From an uncultured Litoreibacter sp. (GTDB lineage Bacteria > Pseudomonadota > Alphaproteobacteria > Rhodobacterales > Rhodobacteraceae): a DNA stretch of 64,000 bases. How positions within the stretch are numbered: position 1 is the stretch's first letter; every line of letters begins with the position of its first letter. The DNA lies in contig CANMWQ010000007.1 in NCBI GenBank assembly GCA_947501685.1, positions 124,001-188,000 of the forward strand, read 5' to 3'. Under the pieces are notes generated by a model. It saw nothing but the letters and a program-made list of their open reading frames with translations, ran no database searches and was not told the origin of the DNA. Below are positions 51,984 to 61,432 of this stretch, one piece after another. Made by a program: the position numbers and the translations under genes.

Positions 51984-53421
51984 GGCCCTGCCGGTGGTGC
52001 TGTCGCAAAGCGGCACCCATGGCCCGGTGATCTCTGCCCTGAACCAGACCGCCCGCGACCGGGGTATCAGCGCAGGCGACCGGGTGGTCGACGCGCAGGC
52101 CATTCACCCCGACCTGCATGTGGAACCTGCTGACCTGCGCGGCGACGAATTGCTGATGGACCGCCTGGTGCATTGGTCCCGGCGCTGGTGCCCATGGACG
52201 GCGCTGGACGGTGCGGCGGGGCTGGTGCTGGACGTGACCGGATCAGTGCATCTGTTTGGCGGAGCGGAGGCGCTGCTGCGCGACATCTGCCAGCGCTTTG
52301 CGATGCAGGGCCTCAGCGCGCGGGTGGCGATGACGCCCACGCGGGGGGCCGGGCGGGCCTTGTCGCGGTTTGGGCCTGCGGTCAGCCAATGCGGGCCGGA
52401 TGATGTGAGCGCCGCTTTGGCCCCGCTGCCTGTGTCGGCCTTGGGATTGAGCCCCGACACCGCGCGGCTGCTGCACCGGCTGGGGCTGAAAACCATCGGG
52501 GATCTGGCGCAGGTGCCGCGTGTCTCCATGATGCGGCGCTTTGCCAATCTGGCCGCCGCAGACAACCCGCTGATCTTGCTGGATCAGGCTTTGGGGCGCG
52601 TGGCGGAGCCGCTGAACGCGCCGCCTGACCCGCAGCATTTCATGGCCCGCGCCCGGCTGGCGGAGCCGGTGATGGACCCCACACCTTATATGGCCGCCCT
52701 CAGCGAGGATCTGTGCCGCGCGCTGGCCCAAGCCGAGCAAGGCGCGCGGCAGTTGCGGTTGACGATCTACCGCATCGACGGGGAGAGCGTGTCCGTCAGC
52801 CGGGCCACCGCGCGCGCCAGCCGCGACCCGGCGCATCTGGTGCGGCTCTTTGATGATCAACTGAGCAATGTCGATCCCGGTTTCGGTTTTGATCTGATCA
52901 CCCTTGAGGCCACCCGCGCGGAGCCCTTGGCCCGTGTGCAATCTGAGCTGGACGGCAAGCGCAATGCCGACGCCGATCTGGCGGGGCTGCTGGACCGGCT
53001 GACCGCGCGGCTGGGCAAGGAGCGGGTGAGCTGGCCTGTCTCCGAACAGACCCACAAGCCGGAGCGGGTGGCGGGGCGCGTGGCCGCATTGGAGCATCCT
53101 CCGGGTGAGGTGGTGAGCCTGCCGCGCGAGCGGCCCGTGCGGTTGCTGCACCCGGCCGAGGAGGTGCAGGTGATCTATGCGGTGCCGGAGGGGCCTCCGT
53201 CGCAGTTTCGCTGGCGGCGGGTGCTTTACAAAACCGCGCGGTTTGCAGGGCCGGAGCGCATTGCGCCTGAATGGTGGCGTGACCGCCCCGGCACAAGGCT
53301 GCGCGACTATTATAAGGTGGAGGTCGCCCATGGCGGGCGGTTCTGGCTCTACCGCGAGGGGCTGGACGGCGATCAGCGCGGCGGCCCCCCGCGCTGGTTT
53401 TTGCATGGGCTGTTCGCCTGA
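51886..53421 (+). CDS. imuB: ImuB, inactive Y-family polymerase
   Basis: ImuB is a Y-family-like protein without catalytic acidic residues that links DnaE2 to the beta clamp and ImuA. The 511-aa product keeps the fold (QIVCVFFPALTMERWRRVIS start; AGLVLDVTGSVHLFGGAEAL; KTIGDLAQVPRVSMMRRF), but the usual D-x-E motif is replaced, e.g. FPALTMERW. ATG 51886 overlaps the imuA end. Its stop overlaps the dnaE2 start (TGATG), so translation is coupled. Confidence 0.92.
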   Translation: MSETRQIVCVFFPALTMERWRRVISTYRTAPDEALPVVLSQSGTHGPVISALNQTARDRGISAGDRVVDAQAIHPDLHVEPADLRGDELLMDRLVHWSRRWCPWTALDGAAGLVLDVTGSVHLFGGAEALLRDICQRFAMQGLSARVAMTPTRGAGRALSRFGPAVSQCGPDDVSAALAPLPVSALGLSPDTARLLHRLGLKTIGDLAQVPRVSMMRRFANLAAADNPLILLDQALGRVAEPLNAPPDPQHFMARARLAEPVMDPTPYMAALSEDLCRALAQAEQGARQLRLTIYRIDGESVSVSRATARASRDPAHLVRLFDDQLSNVDPGFGFDLITLEATRAEPLARVQSELDGKRNADADLAGLLDRLTARLGKERVSWPVSEQTHKPERVAGRVAALEHPPGEVVSLPRERPVRLLHPAEEVQVIYAVPEGPPSQFRWRRVLYKTARFAGPERIAPEWWRDRPGTRLRDYYKVEVAHGGRFWLYREGLDGDQRGGPPRWFLHGLFA

Positions 53422-56400
53422 TGCCGCAGCAAGAAGGCCACGCCCGCCGGACCTTGGGCGACGAGAGCGCATTCAGATGGCACCCCAAATCGGACTATGT
53501 GGAGTTTGGCTTGGCGAGCTGTTTTTCCTTCCTGCGCGCGGCCTCGGATGCGGTGGATCTCTGCGCCACGGCCAACGTGCTGGGCTATGATTGCGCAGGG
53601 GTCGCCGATATCAACACGCTGGCGGGCGTGGTGCGGATGCACAGTGAGGCCGCGAAGGCCTGCATCCGGCCTCTGATCGGCTCCCGGCTGGTCCTGATCT
53701 GTGGCACCGAAATTCTGGCCTACCCGCAGGACCGCGCCGCCTATGCGCGGCTGTCCACGCTTCTGTCCAAGGGCAAGATGCAAACGGTGGAGGGCGATTG
53801 GCAGGACAAAGACCAGACCCACCTGACGCTGGACATGCTGGCCGCCCATAGCGAGCGCCTGCATCTGATCGTGATGCCGCCCCAGAATTTGGACAGCTTC
53901 GCCGCCGGTCTGCCTCGGCTCTGCAAGGCGCTGCCGGGGATGCGCTATGTCGGCGCGGCGTATCTCTATCGGGGCGATGACGTGGCGCGGATCAACCGGC
54001 TGGATAGGCTGGCGCGGGAACATGGGCTGGCGATCATGGCCACCAATGACGTGCTCTACCACGCGCCGGAGCGCCGCCCGTTGCAAGACATCATGGTCTG
54101 CATTCGTCATGGCACCACCGTGCCAAAGGCCGGGTTTCTGCTGGAGGCCAATGCGGAGCGGCACCTGAAACCGCCCACCGAGATGTGCCGCCTGTTTGCG
54201 CCCTGGCCCCACGCGATCAAAGCCACGCGGGCCTTGGCCGATGAGATTGAATTCGCGCTGAGCGATCTGAAATACGAATACCCCTCCGAGATCGTGCCCG
54301 ACGGGCGCAGCGCGCAGGAAGAGCTGGAGCGCCTGACCTGGGAGGGGGCCAAGACCCGCTACCCGGAGGGCACGCCGGAGCATGTGGTCAAGACGATTGA
54401 GAAGGAATTCGCGCTGATCCGCTCCAAGAAAATCGCGCGGTATTTTCTGACGATCTACGACATTGTCCGCTTTGCCCGCTACGAGGCCCAGCCGCCGATC
54501 CTGTGTCAGGGGCGCGGCTCTGCGGCCAATTCTGCGGTGTGTTTCTGCCTTGGCGTCACGTCGGTGGACCCCAACGAGCATGACGTGCTGTTTGAACGCT
54601 TCCTGAGTGAAGAGCGTGACGAGCCGCCTGATATTGACGTGGATTTCGAGCATGAGCGGCGCGAGGAGGTGATCCAGTATATGTATGCCAAATACGGGCG
54701 GCATCGCGCGGGGCTATGCGCCACCGTGATCCATTACCGCCCGCGTTCGGCAATCCGGGAGGTGGGTAAGGCGATGGGGTTGAGCGAGGATGTGACCTCG
54801 AAACTGGCGGGCACCGTCTGGGGCAGTTTCGAGGCGGAAGTGGCCGACGCGCGCGCAAAGGAAGCCGGGCTGGATCTGTCCGATCCCTATTTGCGCATGG
54901 TGCTAAAACTCGCGCGCCAGATGATCGGGATGCCCCGCCATCTCAGCCAGCATGTCGGCGGGTTTATCCTGACGGAGCGGCCTTTGACGGAGATCGTGCC
55001 GATTGGCAACGGCGCCATGCCGGAGCGCAGTTTTATTGAGTGGGACAAGGACGACATCGACGCGCTGGACATCTTCAAGGTCGATATTCTGGCGCTGGGC
55101 ATGCTGAGCTGCATCGCCAAATGCTTCGACCTGATCGAGGCGCATCACGGCGAGACGTTCGAGCTGGCCACCGTGCCTGCGGGTGACACCGCCACCTATG
55201 ACATGCTGTGCGAGGGCGACAGTCTGGGCGTGTTTCAGGTGGAAAGCCGGGCGCAGATGGCGATGCTGCCCAAGCTGCGGCCGCGCCAGTTTTATGATCT
55301 GGTGATCGAGGTCGCCATCGTGCGCCCCGGCCCCATTCAGGGCGACATGGTGCATCCCTATCTGCGCCGCCGCCAAGGGATGGAGACGGTGAACTACCCC
55401 GCCCCCGGCCCCACCCATCCGCAAGACGAGCTGCTGAAAATTCTGGGCCGCACGTTGGGCGTGCCGATCTTTCAGGAACAGGCCATGAAGATCGCGATTG
55501 ATGCCGCCAAATTCTCACCCAAAGAGGCCAATGAGCTGCGCAAGGCGATGGCGACGTTTCGGTCTCGTGGCACGATTGAGAAGCTGCAGGAAAAGATGGT
55601 CGGCCGCATGACCGCGCGCGGCTATGACCCGGTCTTTGCGGAGCGGTGCTTTAACCAGATCAAGGGCTTTGGCGAATACGGCTTTCCCGAAAGCCATGCG
55701 GCGAGTTTTGCCAAGCTGGTTTACGTGTCGAGCTGGATGAAATGCCACTACCCGGCGGCTTTTGCCTGCGCGCTGCTGAACTCCCAGCCGATGGGCTTCT
55801 ACGCCCCTGCGCAAATCGTGCGCTGCGCGCGGGATCATGGCGTGGAGGTGCGGGCGGTGGATGTGAATTACTCCGACTGGGATTGCACGCTCGAGCCTTG
55901 CGGCGGCGGCTTCGCCCTGCGCCTTGGCCTGCGGCAGGTAGACGGGATGCAGCGGGAGGCGGGGTTGCGGGTGATGGCCGCGCGCGATGCGCCATTCTCC
56001 GATCTGGCGGATCTGAAAACCCGCGCGCGGCTGGATGCAGGCGCGGTGCGGCGGCTGGCGGCGGCGGATGCGCTCCGCTCTATGGGGTTGGACCGGCGTC
56101 AGGCGCTGTGGCAGTCGCAGACGCTGAAAGACGCCCCCGCCCTGCCGATCTTTGAGCATGCCGAGGCCAGCGCTTATGGCCCCGAGCCGGACGTCGCCCT
56201 GCCCGCCATGCCCCGCGCCGAACATGTGGTGGCCGATTACCAGACGCTGCGCCTGTCGCTGAAGGCGCACCCGATGCAGTTTTATCGCCAGAGCCTGCGC
56301 TCTCAGGGGTTTTCAGCCTCCAGCGACTTGGCGCGCATGCGGCATGGGCAACCTGTGTCGCTGGCCGGGCTGGTGTTGGTGCGCCAGAAACCCGGCAGCG

Positions 56401-56741
56401 CCAAGGGCGTGTGTTTCATCACGCTGGAGGATGAAAGCGGGGTCGCCAATCTGGTGATCTGGCCCACGCTGTTCGAGGCCTATCGCCCGGTGATCATGGC
56501 CGCGAGGCTGCTGGTCGTGCACGGTCAGGTGCAAACCGATGGCAAGGTCATTCATGTGGTGGCCAACCGTCTGGAGGATCGCAGCGATCGGCTGGCGGGG
56601 CTGTCTGATATCTCCCTGCCGGGGATCACCACGCGCGGCGACCATCCGACGCATCCACTGCCGAGCCAGGTCGGAGGCCAAGCGGGCCGCACCCATCCGC
56701 GCAATGTCCGGGTGATCCCAAAATCGCGGGATTTTCATTAA
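53421..56741 (+). CDS. dnaE2: Error-prone DNA polymerase DnaE2
   Basis: DnaE2 is the C-family translesion polymerase of the SOS mutagenesis cassette. The 1106-aa protein has an N-terminal PHP domain (YVEFGLASCFSFLRAASDAV), the palm with catalytic acids in PPDIDVDFEHERREEVIQY, the fingers region (SQHVGGFILTERPL), helix-hairpin-helix region and C-terminal OB-fold (VSLAGLVLVRQKPGSAKGVC). The start overlaps the imuB stop. It is the last gene controlled by the LexA box. Confidence 0.95.
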   Translation: MPQQEGHARRTLGDESAFRWHPKSDYVEFGLASCFSFLRAASDAVDLCATANVLGYDCAGVADINTLAGVVRMHSEAAKACIRPLIGSRLVLICGTEILAYPQDRAAYARLSTLLSKGKMQTVEGDWQDKDQTHLTLDMLAAHSERLHLIVMPPQNLDSFAAGLPRLCKALPGMRYVGAAYLYRGDDVARINRLDRLAREHGLAIMATNDVLYHAPERRPLQDIMVCIRHGTTVPKAGFLLEANAERHLKPPTEMCRLFAPWPHAIKATRALADEIEFALSDLKYEYPSEIVPDGRSAQEELERLTWEGAKTRYPEGTPEHVVKTIEKEFALIRSKKIARYFLTIYDIVRFARYEAQPPILCQGRGSAANSAVCFCLGVTSVDPNEHDVLFERFLSEERDEPPDIDVDFEHERREEVIQYMYAKYGRHRAGLCATVIHYRPRSAIREVGKAMGLSEDVTSKLAGTVWGSFEAEVADARAKEAGLDLSDPYLRMVLKLARQMIGMPRHLSQHVGGFILTERPLTEIVPIGNGAMPERSFIEWDKDDIDALDIFKVDILALGMLSCIAKCFDLIEAHHGETFELATVPAGDTATYDMLCEGDSLGVFQVESRAQMAMLPKLRPRQFYDLVIEVAIVRPGPIQGDMVHPYLRRRQGMETVNYPAPGPTHPQDELLKILGRTLGVPIFQEQAMKIAIDAAKFSPKEANELRKAMATFRSRGTIEKLQEKMVGRMTARGYDPVFAERCFNQIKGFGEYGFPESHAASFAKLVYVSSWMKCHYPAAFACALLNSQPMGFYAPAQIVRCARDHGVEVRAVDVNYSDWDCTLEPCGGGFALRLGLRQVDGMQREAGLRVMAARDAPFSDLADLKTRARLDAGAVRRLAAADALRSMGLDRRQALWQSQTLKDAPALPIFEHAEASAYGPEPDVALPAMPRAEHVVADYQTLRLSLKAHPMQFYRQSLRSQGFSASSDLARMRHGQPVSLAGLVLVRQKPGSAKGVCFITLEDESGVANLVIWPTLFEAYRPVIMAARLLVVHGQVQTDGKVIHVVANRLEDRSDRLAGLSDISLPGITTRGDHPTHPLPSQVGGQAGRTHPRNVRVIPKSRDFH

Positions 56742-56838
56742 CCCCCGACCCGAGCGCGGCAATATTCCGACAAAAATAGTCACTTGCCGCAAAATGCGCT
56801 ACTTCACCTAAGGAAACTGCGCTAGGACGGCCCCCGCA

Positions 56839-58494
56839 ATGAAGGTAATCATTCACAAAATGGCGCATCGCAGCTTGATGCTCAGCGCGCTTGCGCTGGC
56901 CGTCTTGTGCCTGCTGCCGCATCTGGGCGTGCTGATCGCAGCGCTCACCGGCACCTCGGAGACGCTGCGCCACCTGATCAATACTGTTTTGGCGGGGTAT
57001 ACGTGGACCACTGCCGTTCTGGTCGTGTTGGTGGGGCTTGGCACCTGCGCCGTGGGCACAGGCGCGGCGTGGCTGGTCACGATGACCGAGTTTCCGGGCC
57101 GCCGCTGGATCGAGATCGCGCTGGTGATCCCGTTGGCCTTCCCGGCCTATGTTCTGGCCTACGCCTACACCCACCTGCTGGACCACCCCGGCATTGTGCA
57201 ATCCACCCTGCGCGCCGTGATGGGATATGGACCACGGGACTACTGGTTCCCCGAGATCCGCTCGCTGGGAGGGGCCGCAATCATGCTGATCCTCGTGCTC
57301 TACCCCTATGTCTACCTGCTGGCCCGCACCGCATTTCTAGGGCAAAGCGCGACTGTATTTCACGCGGCACGCTCCTTGGGCAAAACCCCGATGCAGGCTT
57401 TCTGGCTTGTGTCGCTGCCCATGGCGCGCCCCGCAATTGCCGCCGGAGTGCTGCTGACTGCGATGGAGACCATCGCGGATTTTGGCACGGTGTCCTATTT
57501 CTCTGTCCAGACCTTTGCGACGGGTATCTACACAAGCTGGTTCTCAATGGGGGACCGGGCAGCCGCAGCACAGCTGTCGCTGGGACTGCTGGCCTTCGCG
57601 CTGCTTCTTGCCTTCATGGAGCGGTTCACCCGAGGCAACGCCCGCTACGCGGCGGCCAAGGCGAAAACACCACTGGAGCGGACCTTGCTGAGCGGCGGAC
57701 AAGCGTGGGGCGCTGTCGCCCTGTGCCTTCTGCCCGTGCTGCTGGGAGTTGTGATACCAACGATTGCCTTGATCGTGATGGGCATAGGCTCGGAACAAAA
57801 CCTGCTGAGCACGCGCTATCTGAAGTTCATCTCCAACACGGTGACGCTGGCGCTGATTGCCTCCGGGCTGACCGTACTGGCCGCTATTGTACTGGGCGCG
57901 TTTCAGCGAAGTTTCGGCGGCAAGCTGTCGGAGGCCTCGCTTTACGTGGCACGGTTGGGCTATGCGGTGCCGGGCGGGGTGATCGCGGTGGGGCTGCTGG
58001 TGCCTTTCGCGGCTTTCGACAACGCGCTCGACACCTATATGCGGGCCAATTTCGACATCTCCACGGGGCTGCTCTTCACCGGATCAATCTGGCTGCTGGT
58101 CGGCGCCTATATGATCCGGTTTTTGGCCGCAGCCCTCGGGGCCTATGAGGGCGGGGTCTCCACCATCACCACCAACATGGACTCCGCTGCGCGCGTATTG
58201 GGCAAAGGGGTGTGGGGCGTCATCGGCCGGGTGCATCTTCCGATCCTGACGCCAAGCCTGCTGACGGCGGCGCTGATCGTCTTTGTCGACGTGATGAAAG
58301 AGCTGCCAGCGACACTGATCATGCGGCCCTTCAATTACGACACATTGGCCGTTCAGGCCTTCCGATTGGCGGCGGATGAGCGCCTTGAGGGTGCCGCGGT
58401 GCCAAGTCTGGTGATTGCTGGGATCGGGCTTTTGCCGGTGATCCTGCTGTGTCGTAAGGTCGGCAAGGACGCCGCGAAACTTAACAGCGGGTAA
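56839..58494 (+). CDS. fbpB: Iron(III) ABC transporter permease (FbpB-like)
   Basis: A 551-aa fused two-domain permease with about twelve hydrophobic segments. Both halves carry the EAA-type loop that contacts the ATPase (ARSLGKTPMQAFWLVSLPMA around residue 175; ARVLGKGVWGVIGRVHLPIL around 450). This duplicated structure is typical of FbpB/SfuB iron permeases. The binding protein gene lies downstream in opposite orientation and no ATPase gene is present here. AAGGAAACTGCGC lies before the start region. Confidence 0.87.
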   Translation: MKVIIHKMAHRSLMLSALALAVLCLLPHLGVLIAALTGTSETLRHLINTVLAGYTWTTAVLVVLVGLGTCAVGTGAAWLVTMTEFPGRRWIEIALVIPLAFPAYVLAYAYTHLLDHPGIVQSTLRAVMGYGPRDYWFPEIRSLGGAAIMLILVLYPYVYLLARTAFLGQSATVFHAARSLGKTPMQAFWLVSLPMARPAIAAGVLLTAMETIADFGTVSYFSVQTFATGIYTSWFSMGDRAAAAQLSLGLLAFALLLAFMERFTRGNARYAAAKAKTPLERTLLSGGQAWGAVALCLLPVLLGVVIPTIALIVMGIGSEQNLLSTRYLKFISNTVTLALIASGLTVLAAIVLGAFQRSFGGKLSEASLYVARLGYAVPGGVIAVGLLVPFAAFDNALDTYMRANFDISTGLLFTGSIWLLVGAYMIRFLAAALGAYEGGVSTITTNMDSAARVLGKGVWGVIGRVHLPILTPSLLTAALIVFVDVMKELPATLIMRPFNYDTLAVQAFRLAADERLEGAAVPSLVIAGIGLLPVILLCRKVGKDAAKLNSG

Positions 58495-58510
58495 AGGGGC
58501 CCTTAAAAGT

Positions 58511-58535
58511 AAAAAGGCGCAGCCGAAGCCGCGCC
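58511..58535 (-). terminator. Intrinsic terminator after fbpA
   Basis: Read on the minus strand, GGCGCGGC-TTC-GGCTGCGCC forms a GC-rich stem followed by TTTTTAC, 27 bases after the fbpA stop. It also lies 17 bases after the convergent fbpB stop. Confidence 0.8.
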
Positions 58536-58561
58536 CGTGTAACTCGTTACCCCTCCGAGGC

Positions 58562-59590
58562 CTATTTCCAGCCGACCTCGTTGAATATCTTCTGCGCTAC
58601 TGGGACGTTTTTTGCAACCGCTGAGAGGCTGATTTCGTCCGGTTTGTAGCGTCCAAGCCGCGCAACACTGTCACTTAGGGAAACAGTATCTACGGCTGGG
58701 AACTCATCGTTTCCAGCTGAGAAATACTGCTGTGCCGAATCAGATGCGAGGTATTCCATGAACCTGATCGCATTGTCGCGATTTGGCGCATGGGCGGCCA
58801 CACCACCACCCGACAGGTTCATATGCGCGCCCTCTGCCTCTTGGGCGGGGAAGATCCAACCCACTTTGTCGATCTCGGCAGACAGCCCGTCCACGTCCTT
58901 GCGCAGCGCCCGCGCGAAGTAATAGGTGTTCGCCACGGAGATGTCGCACTCCCCCGAGATGATGGCGCGCAGCTGGTCCGTGTCGCCGCCCTCAGGGTCA
59001 CGCGCAAAATTGGCGACCATGCCTGCCGCCCACTCTTTCGCCGCCCCTGCGCCGTGGTTTTCGATCACAGCCGACAGCAGCGTCTGGCTATAGACATTCG
59101 AGGAGGACCGGTGACAGACCATGCCTTTGTATTTCGGATCCGCTAGAGAGACATAATCCATCGGCGGCTCGGAGACGTCGGCCTTGTCATAGAAGATGAT
59201 CCGCGCACGCTGAGAGAAGCCGAACCACTGGTTATCGCTGTCTTGCAGATTGGCCGGGATACGCTCTTCAAGCACTGCGCTGTCGATGGCTTGCAACACG
59301 CCCGCATCTTTCGCCCGCTCCAGCCGTGATGTGTCCACGGTCAGCAGGATATCGGCGGGGGAGTTGCGGCCTTCGGCCTGCATCCGGGCGATCAGCTCGT
59401 CGGCTTTGCCCTCAATGCGGTTGATGGTGATGCCGGTCTGGTCGGTGAAGTCGGAATAGAGCCGCTCATCGGTGTCATAGTGGCGCGAGGAATAGAGGTT
59501 CAGCTCCCCTTCCGCGAAGGCCGCAAGCGGGCCGGTCAGAAGGGCGACAGAGGCAAGAGCGAGGACAGGTTTCGTACCTGAAAGGGGCAT
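58562..59590 (-). CDS. fbpA: Iron(III) ABC transporter substrate-binding protein (FbpA-like)
   Basis: A periplasmic iron-binding protein of 342 aa with a signal peptide (MPLSGTKPVLALASVALLTG, cleavage near A26). ELNLYSSRHYDTDERLYSDF holds the first Tyr residues, and VANTYYFARALRKDV has the conserved paired Tyr (YY) that coordinate iron in FbpA-type proteins. GGAG precedes the ATG. An Irr-like palindrome lies 23 bases upstream. Gene order is convergent with the permease. Confidence 0.92.
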   Translation of the reverse strand: MPLSGTKPVLALASVALLTGPLAAFAEGELNLYSSRHYDTDERLYSDFTDQTGITINRIEGKADELIARMQAEGRNSPADILLTVDTSRLERAKDAGVLQAIDSAVLEERIPANLQDSDNQWFGFSQRARIIFYDKADVSEPPMDYVSLADPKYKGMVCHRSSSNVYSQTLLSAVIENHGAGAAKEWAAGMVANFARDPEGGDTDQLRAIISGECDISVANTYYFARALRKDVDGLSAEIDKVGWIFPAQEAEGAHMNLSGGGVAAHAPNRDNAIRFMEYLASDSAQQYFSAGNDEFPAVDTVSLSDSVARLGRYKPDEISLSAVAKNVPVAQKIFNEVGWK

Positions 59591-59612
59591 CAGAATCTCC
59601 AGAGTTAAGTAC

Positions 59613-59629
59613 CTTAGTATTTTACTAAG
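59613..59629. promoter_or_regulatory. Irr-like iron-control element upstream of fbpA
   Basis: CTTAGTA-TTT-TACTAAG is a perfect 7-base inverted repeat with a 3-base gap. It resembles the Irr ICE motif TTTAGAA-N3-TTCTAAA in spacing and centre. Placed 23 bases before fbpA, it fits control by an iron-responsive Fur-superfamily regulator. Confidence 0.6.
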
Positions 59630-59686
59630 TAATCAGGTCTGACGGGCATAGCAAGAAAGATGATTAAAACAGTCAGGTAATTTTCC

Positions 59687-60322
59687 TCACTGGTCTGACG
59701 TGACCAGGAATGTCGCCGCACGGCTGTGATGCAGGACCTCGCGGCCATTGGGCAGATCGTTTTCCTCGACCTTCGCCGCGACCGCCTCCGCGTCGAACCC
59801 GAGATCCTCCCAGCGTTGAGACAGCCTGCGGCGCAGCTCCGCCTCAGAGACGTCGATCATCACGGTCAGATCGAACTGCGCGAAAAGCTGGTCCCAAGGC
59901 GCGCGCTCCAGAAGCAGGTAATTGCCTTCCACCAGCAAAAGCTCGACCTCCTGAGGGATGATCGCGGCCCCTGCCCGCGCGACCTCGAGTTGGCGGTCAA
60001 ACAGCGGGATGGCGACTTCAGGCTCTGTATTGGCTTTGAGCCGCCCCAAGAGATGCGCAAAGCCGCCTACGTCGAACGTATGCGGCGCGCCTTTCCGGGC
60101 GCGGTCGCCGCGGGCCTCCAGCACGGCGTCATCATAGTGAAACCCGTCCATCGGGATGATCGCCGCGCGGTTGGGACGGATCTGGTTCAGCTGTTCGGCA
60201 AGCGCCTCAGCCAGGGTGGATTTGCCGCTGGCCGGCGGCCCGGCAAGCGCCACAAGATGCCGCCCGGCGGGCATGTCTTGCAGGTGGCGCGCCAGGTTTC
60301 TGGCGGTTATAGTTTGGGTCAT
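59687..60322 (-). CDS. P-loop nucleoside/sugar kinase-like protein (FrcK/uridine kinase-like)
   Basis: A 211-aa P-loop protein beginning MTQTITARNLARHLQDM with Walker A GPPASGKSTLAEAL (about residues 28-41), the IPMDGFHYDD motif and VEGNYLLLERAPWDQLF, all typical of the uridine kinase/PanK/phosphoribulokinase-like group that includes proteins named fructose transport kinase. The substrate is unknown. ATG 60322 is chosen; the upstream frame has no support. Confidence 0.8.
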   Translation of the reverse strand: MTQTITARNLARHLQDMPAGRHLVALAGPPASGKSTLAEALAEQLNQIRPNRAAIIPMDGFHYDDAVLEARGDRARKGAPHTFDVGGFAHLLGRLKANTEPEVAIPLFDRQLEVARAGAAIIPQEVELLLVEGNYLLLERAPWDQLFAQFDLTVMIDVSEAELRRRLSQRWEDLGFDAEAVAAKVEENDLPNGREVLHHSRAATFLVTSDQ

Positions 60323-60348
60323 GAAACGTCCCGTAAATCCTTGATTTC

Positions 60349-60443
60349 TTATGTTGAACGCTAACGTCACGCCCTCCGCCCCGCTAGGCGAAACCACGCA
60401 TTCCGCAAGCAATCGTCAGACCAACGGTCACATTTCAACATAA
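60349..60443. promoter_or_regulatory. TTATGTTGAA inverted pair in a divergent promoter region
   Basis: TTATGTTGAA (60349-60358) and its exact complement TTCAACATAA (60434-60443) flank 75 bases in the 201-base gap between the divergent kinase and 293-aa genes. A shared repressor site pair or loop is possible. The rest of the gap shows nothing else I can support. Confidence 0.35.
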
Positions 60444-60523
60444 AATGAACAAACTGAGCGGAAAAAACCCCTTGTTAAAATCGGGCCAGTATACAGTTTG
60501 AAACGAGTAAGAGCAGGCAACAG

Positions 60524-61405
60524 ATGACCAAACTAGTCTTCCACCTGGGCGCCCCGTGCCCCAGCTTTGAGCAGCTGACATTCTCGTTGCGCAAGAACAG
60601 CTTCTTGATGAGCGAACGCGACGCGATGATCCGGCGTCCAAGCCAATACAGAACCGCGATTGACAACGCCCTGATGTCACAGAGCCTTGGTCAGTTCACC
60701 GATGCCCACCGCAAAGATCTGTTGCGCAAATTGACCATGGACAAGCAGCACAAACGGGTGCTGCTGTCACATCCAGGCCTGCTGGACGAGCCCGCCAACA
60801 TTTTTCGGGACGGCGTCTTTTACGGCCGCGCCGGGGCGGCCACGAAGGCTCTGCACGACCTGCTGCCCGATAACGAGATCGAGTTCATGCTGACGCTGCA
60901 AAACCCCGTTACGATGGTGTCGGACCTGCTGGCCACCATGCGGTTCACCAGCCGCGCGAAGTTCATGAACGGGCTGCCTCTTGAGGCGGTGCGCTGGTCG
61001 GATGTGATCTCCATGATCCGCAAGGCCAACGGTTATAGCGACATCACCATCTGGGCCCATGAGGAGGCCCCGGTGATCTGGCCAATGATCCTGCGCCATG
61101 TCGCAGACATTGAGAACGACTTAGAGCTGGAGGGTGATCTGGACCTCGTCGCCCCACTGATCGGTGACTACCCCGCAAAACGGTTGAAAGATTTTCTGGC
61201 CAAGCAAACCGACCTGACCCCCGCCGGACGAATGGAAATCATCGAAGGCTTCCTTCGCCGGTTCTTTGACCCGGACGCGGTGGAGCAGGAGATTGACCTG
61301 GACGATATCGATCCGGACGCCGTCGAGGTCATTTCGGATGCCTATGAACTCGACATCGAGCGCTGCAAGTCGATGGAAGGCGTGAAGGTGATCTCTGCCT
61401 TCTGA
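60524..61405 (+). CDS. Conserved hypothetical protein, sulfotransferase-like start
   Basis: A 293-aa soluble protein I do not recognise. It starts LVFHLGAPCPSFEQLTFSLR, which resembles the beginning of the bacterial sulfotransferase/P-loop fold (HIG-x-x-K-x-G-T) but lacks the Lys, so the phosphosulfate loop is missing. The middle (VLLSHPGLLDEPANIF, FMLTLQNPVTMVSDL) is consistent with that fold. The C-terminus is acidic (QEIDLDDIDPDAVEVISDAY). No cysteine-rich or membrane parts. A degenerate sulfotransferase-like role is only a guess. Confidence 0.7.
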   Translation: MTKLVFHLGAPCPSFEQLTFSLRKNSFLMSERDAMIRRPSQYRTAIDNALMSQSLGQFTDAHRKDLLRKLTMDKQHKRVLLSHPGLLDEPANIFRDGVFYGRAGAATKALHDLLPDNEIEFMLTLQNPVTMVSDLLATMRFTSRAKFMNGLPLEAVRWSDVISMIRKANGYSDITIWAHEEAPVIWPMILRHVADIENDLELEGDLDLVAPLIGDYPAKRLKDFLAKQTDLTPAGRMEIIEGFLRRFFDPDAVEQEIDLDDIDPDAVEVISDAYELDIERCKSMEGVKVISAF

Positions 61406-61432
61406 TGCCTGCCATTTCTAAATCGTCAACGG

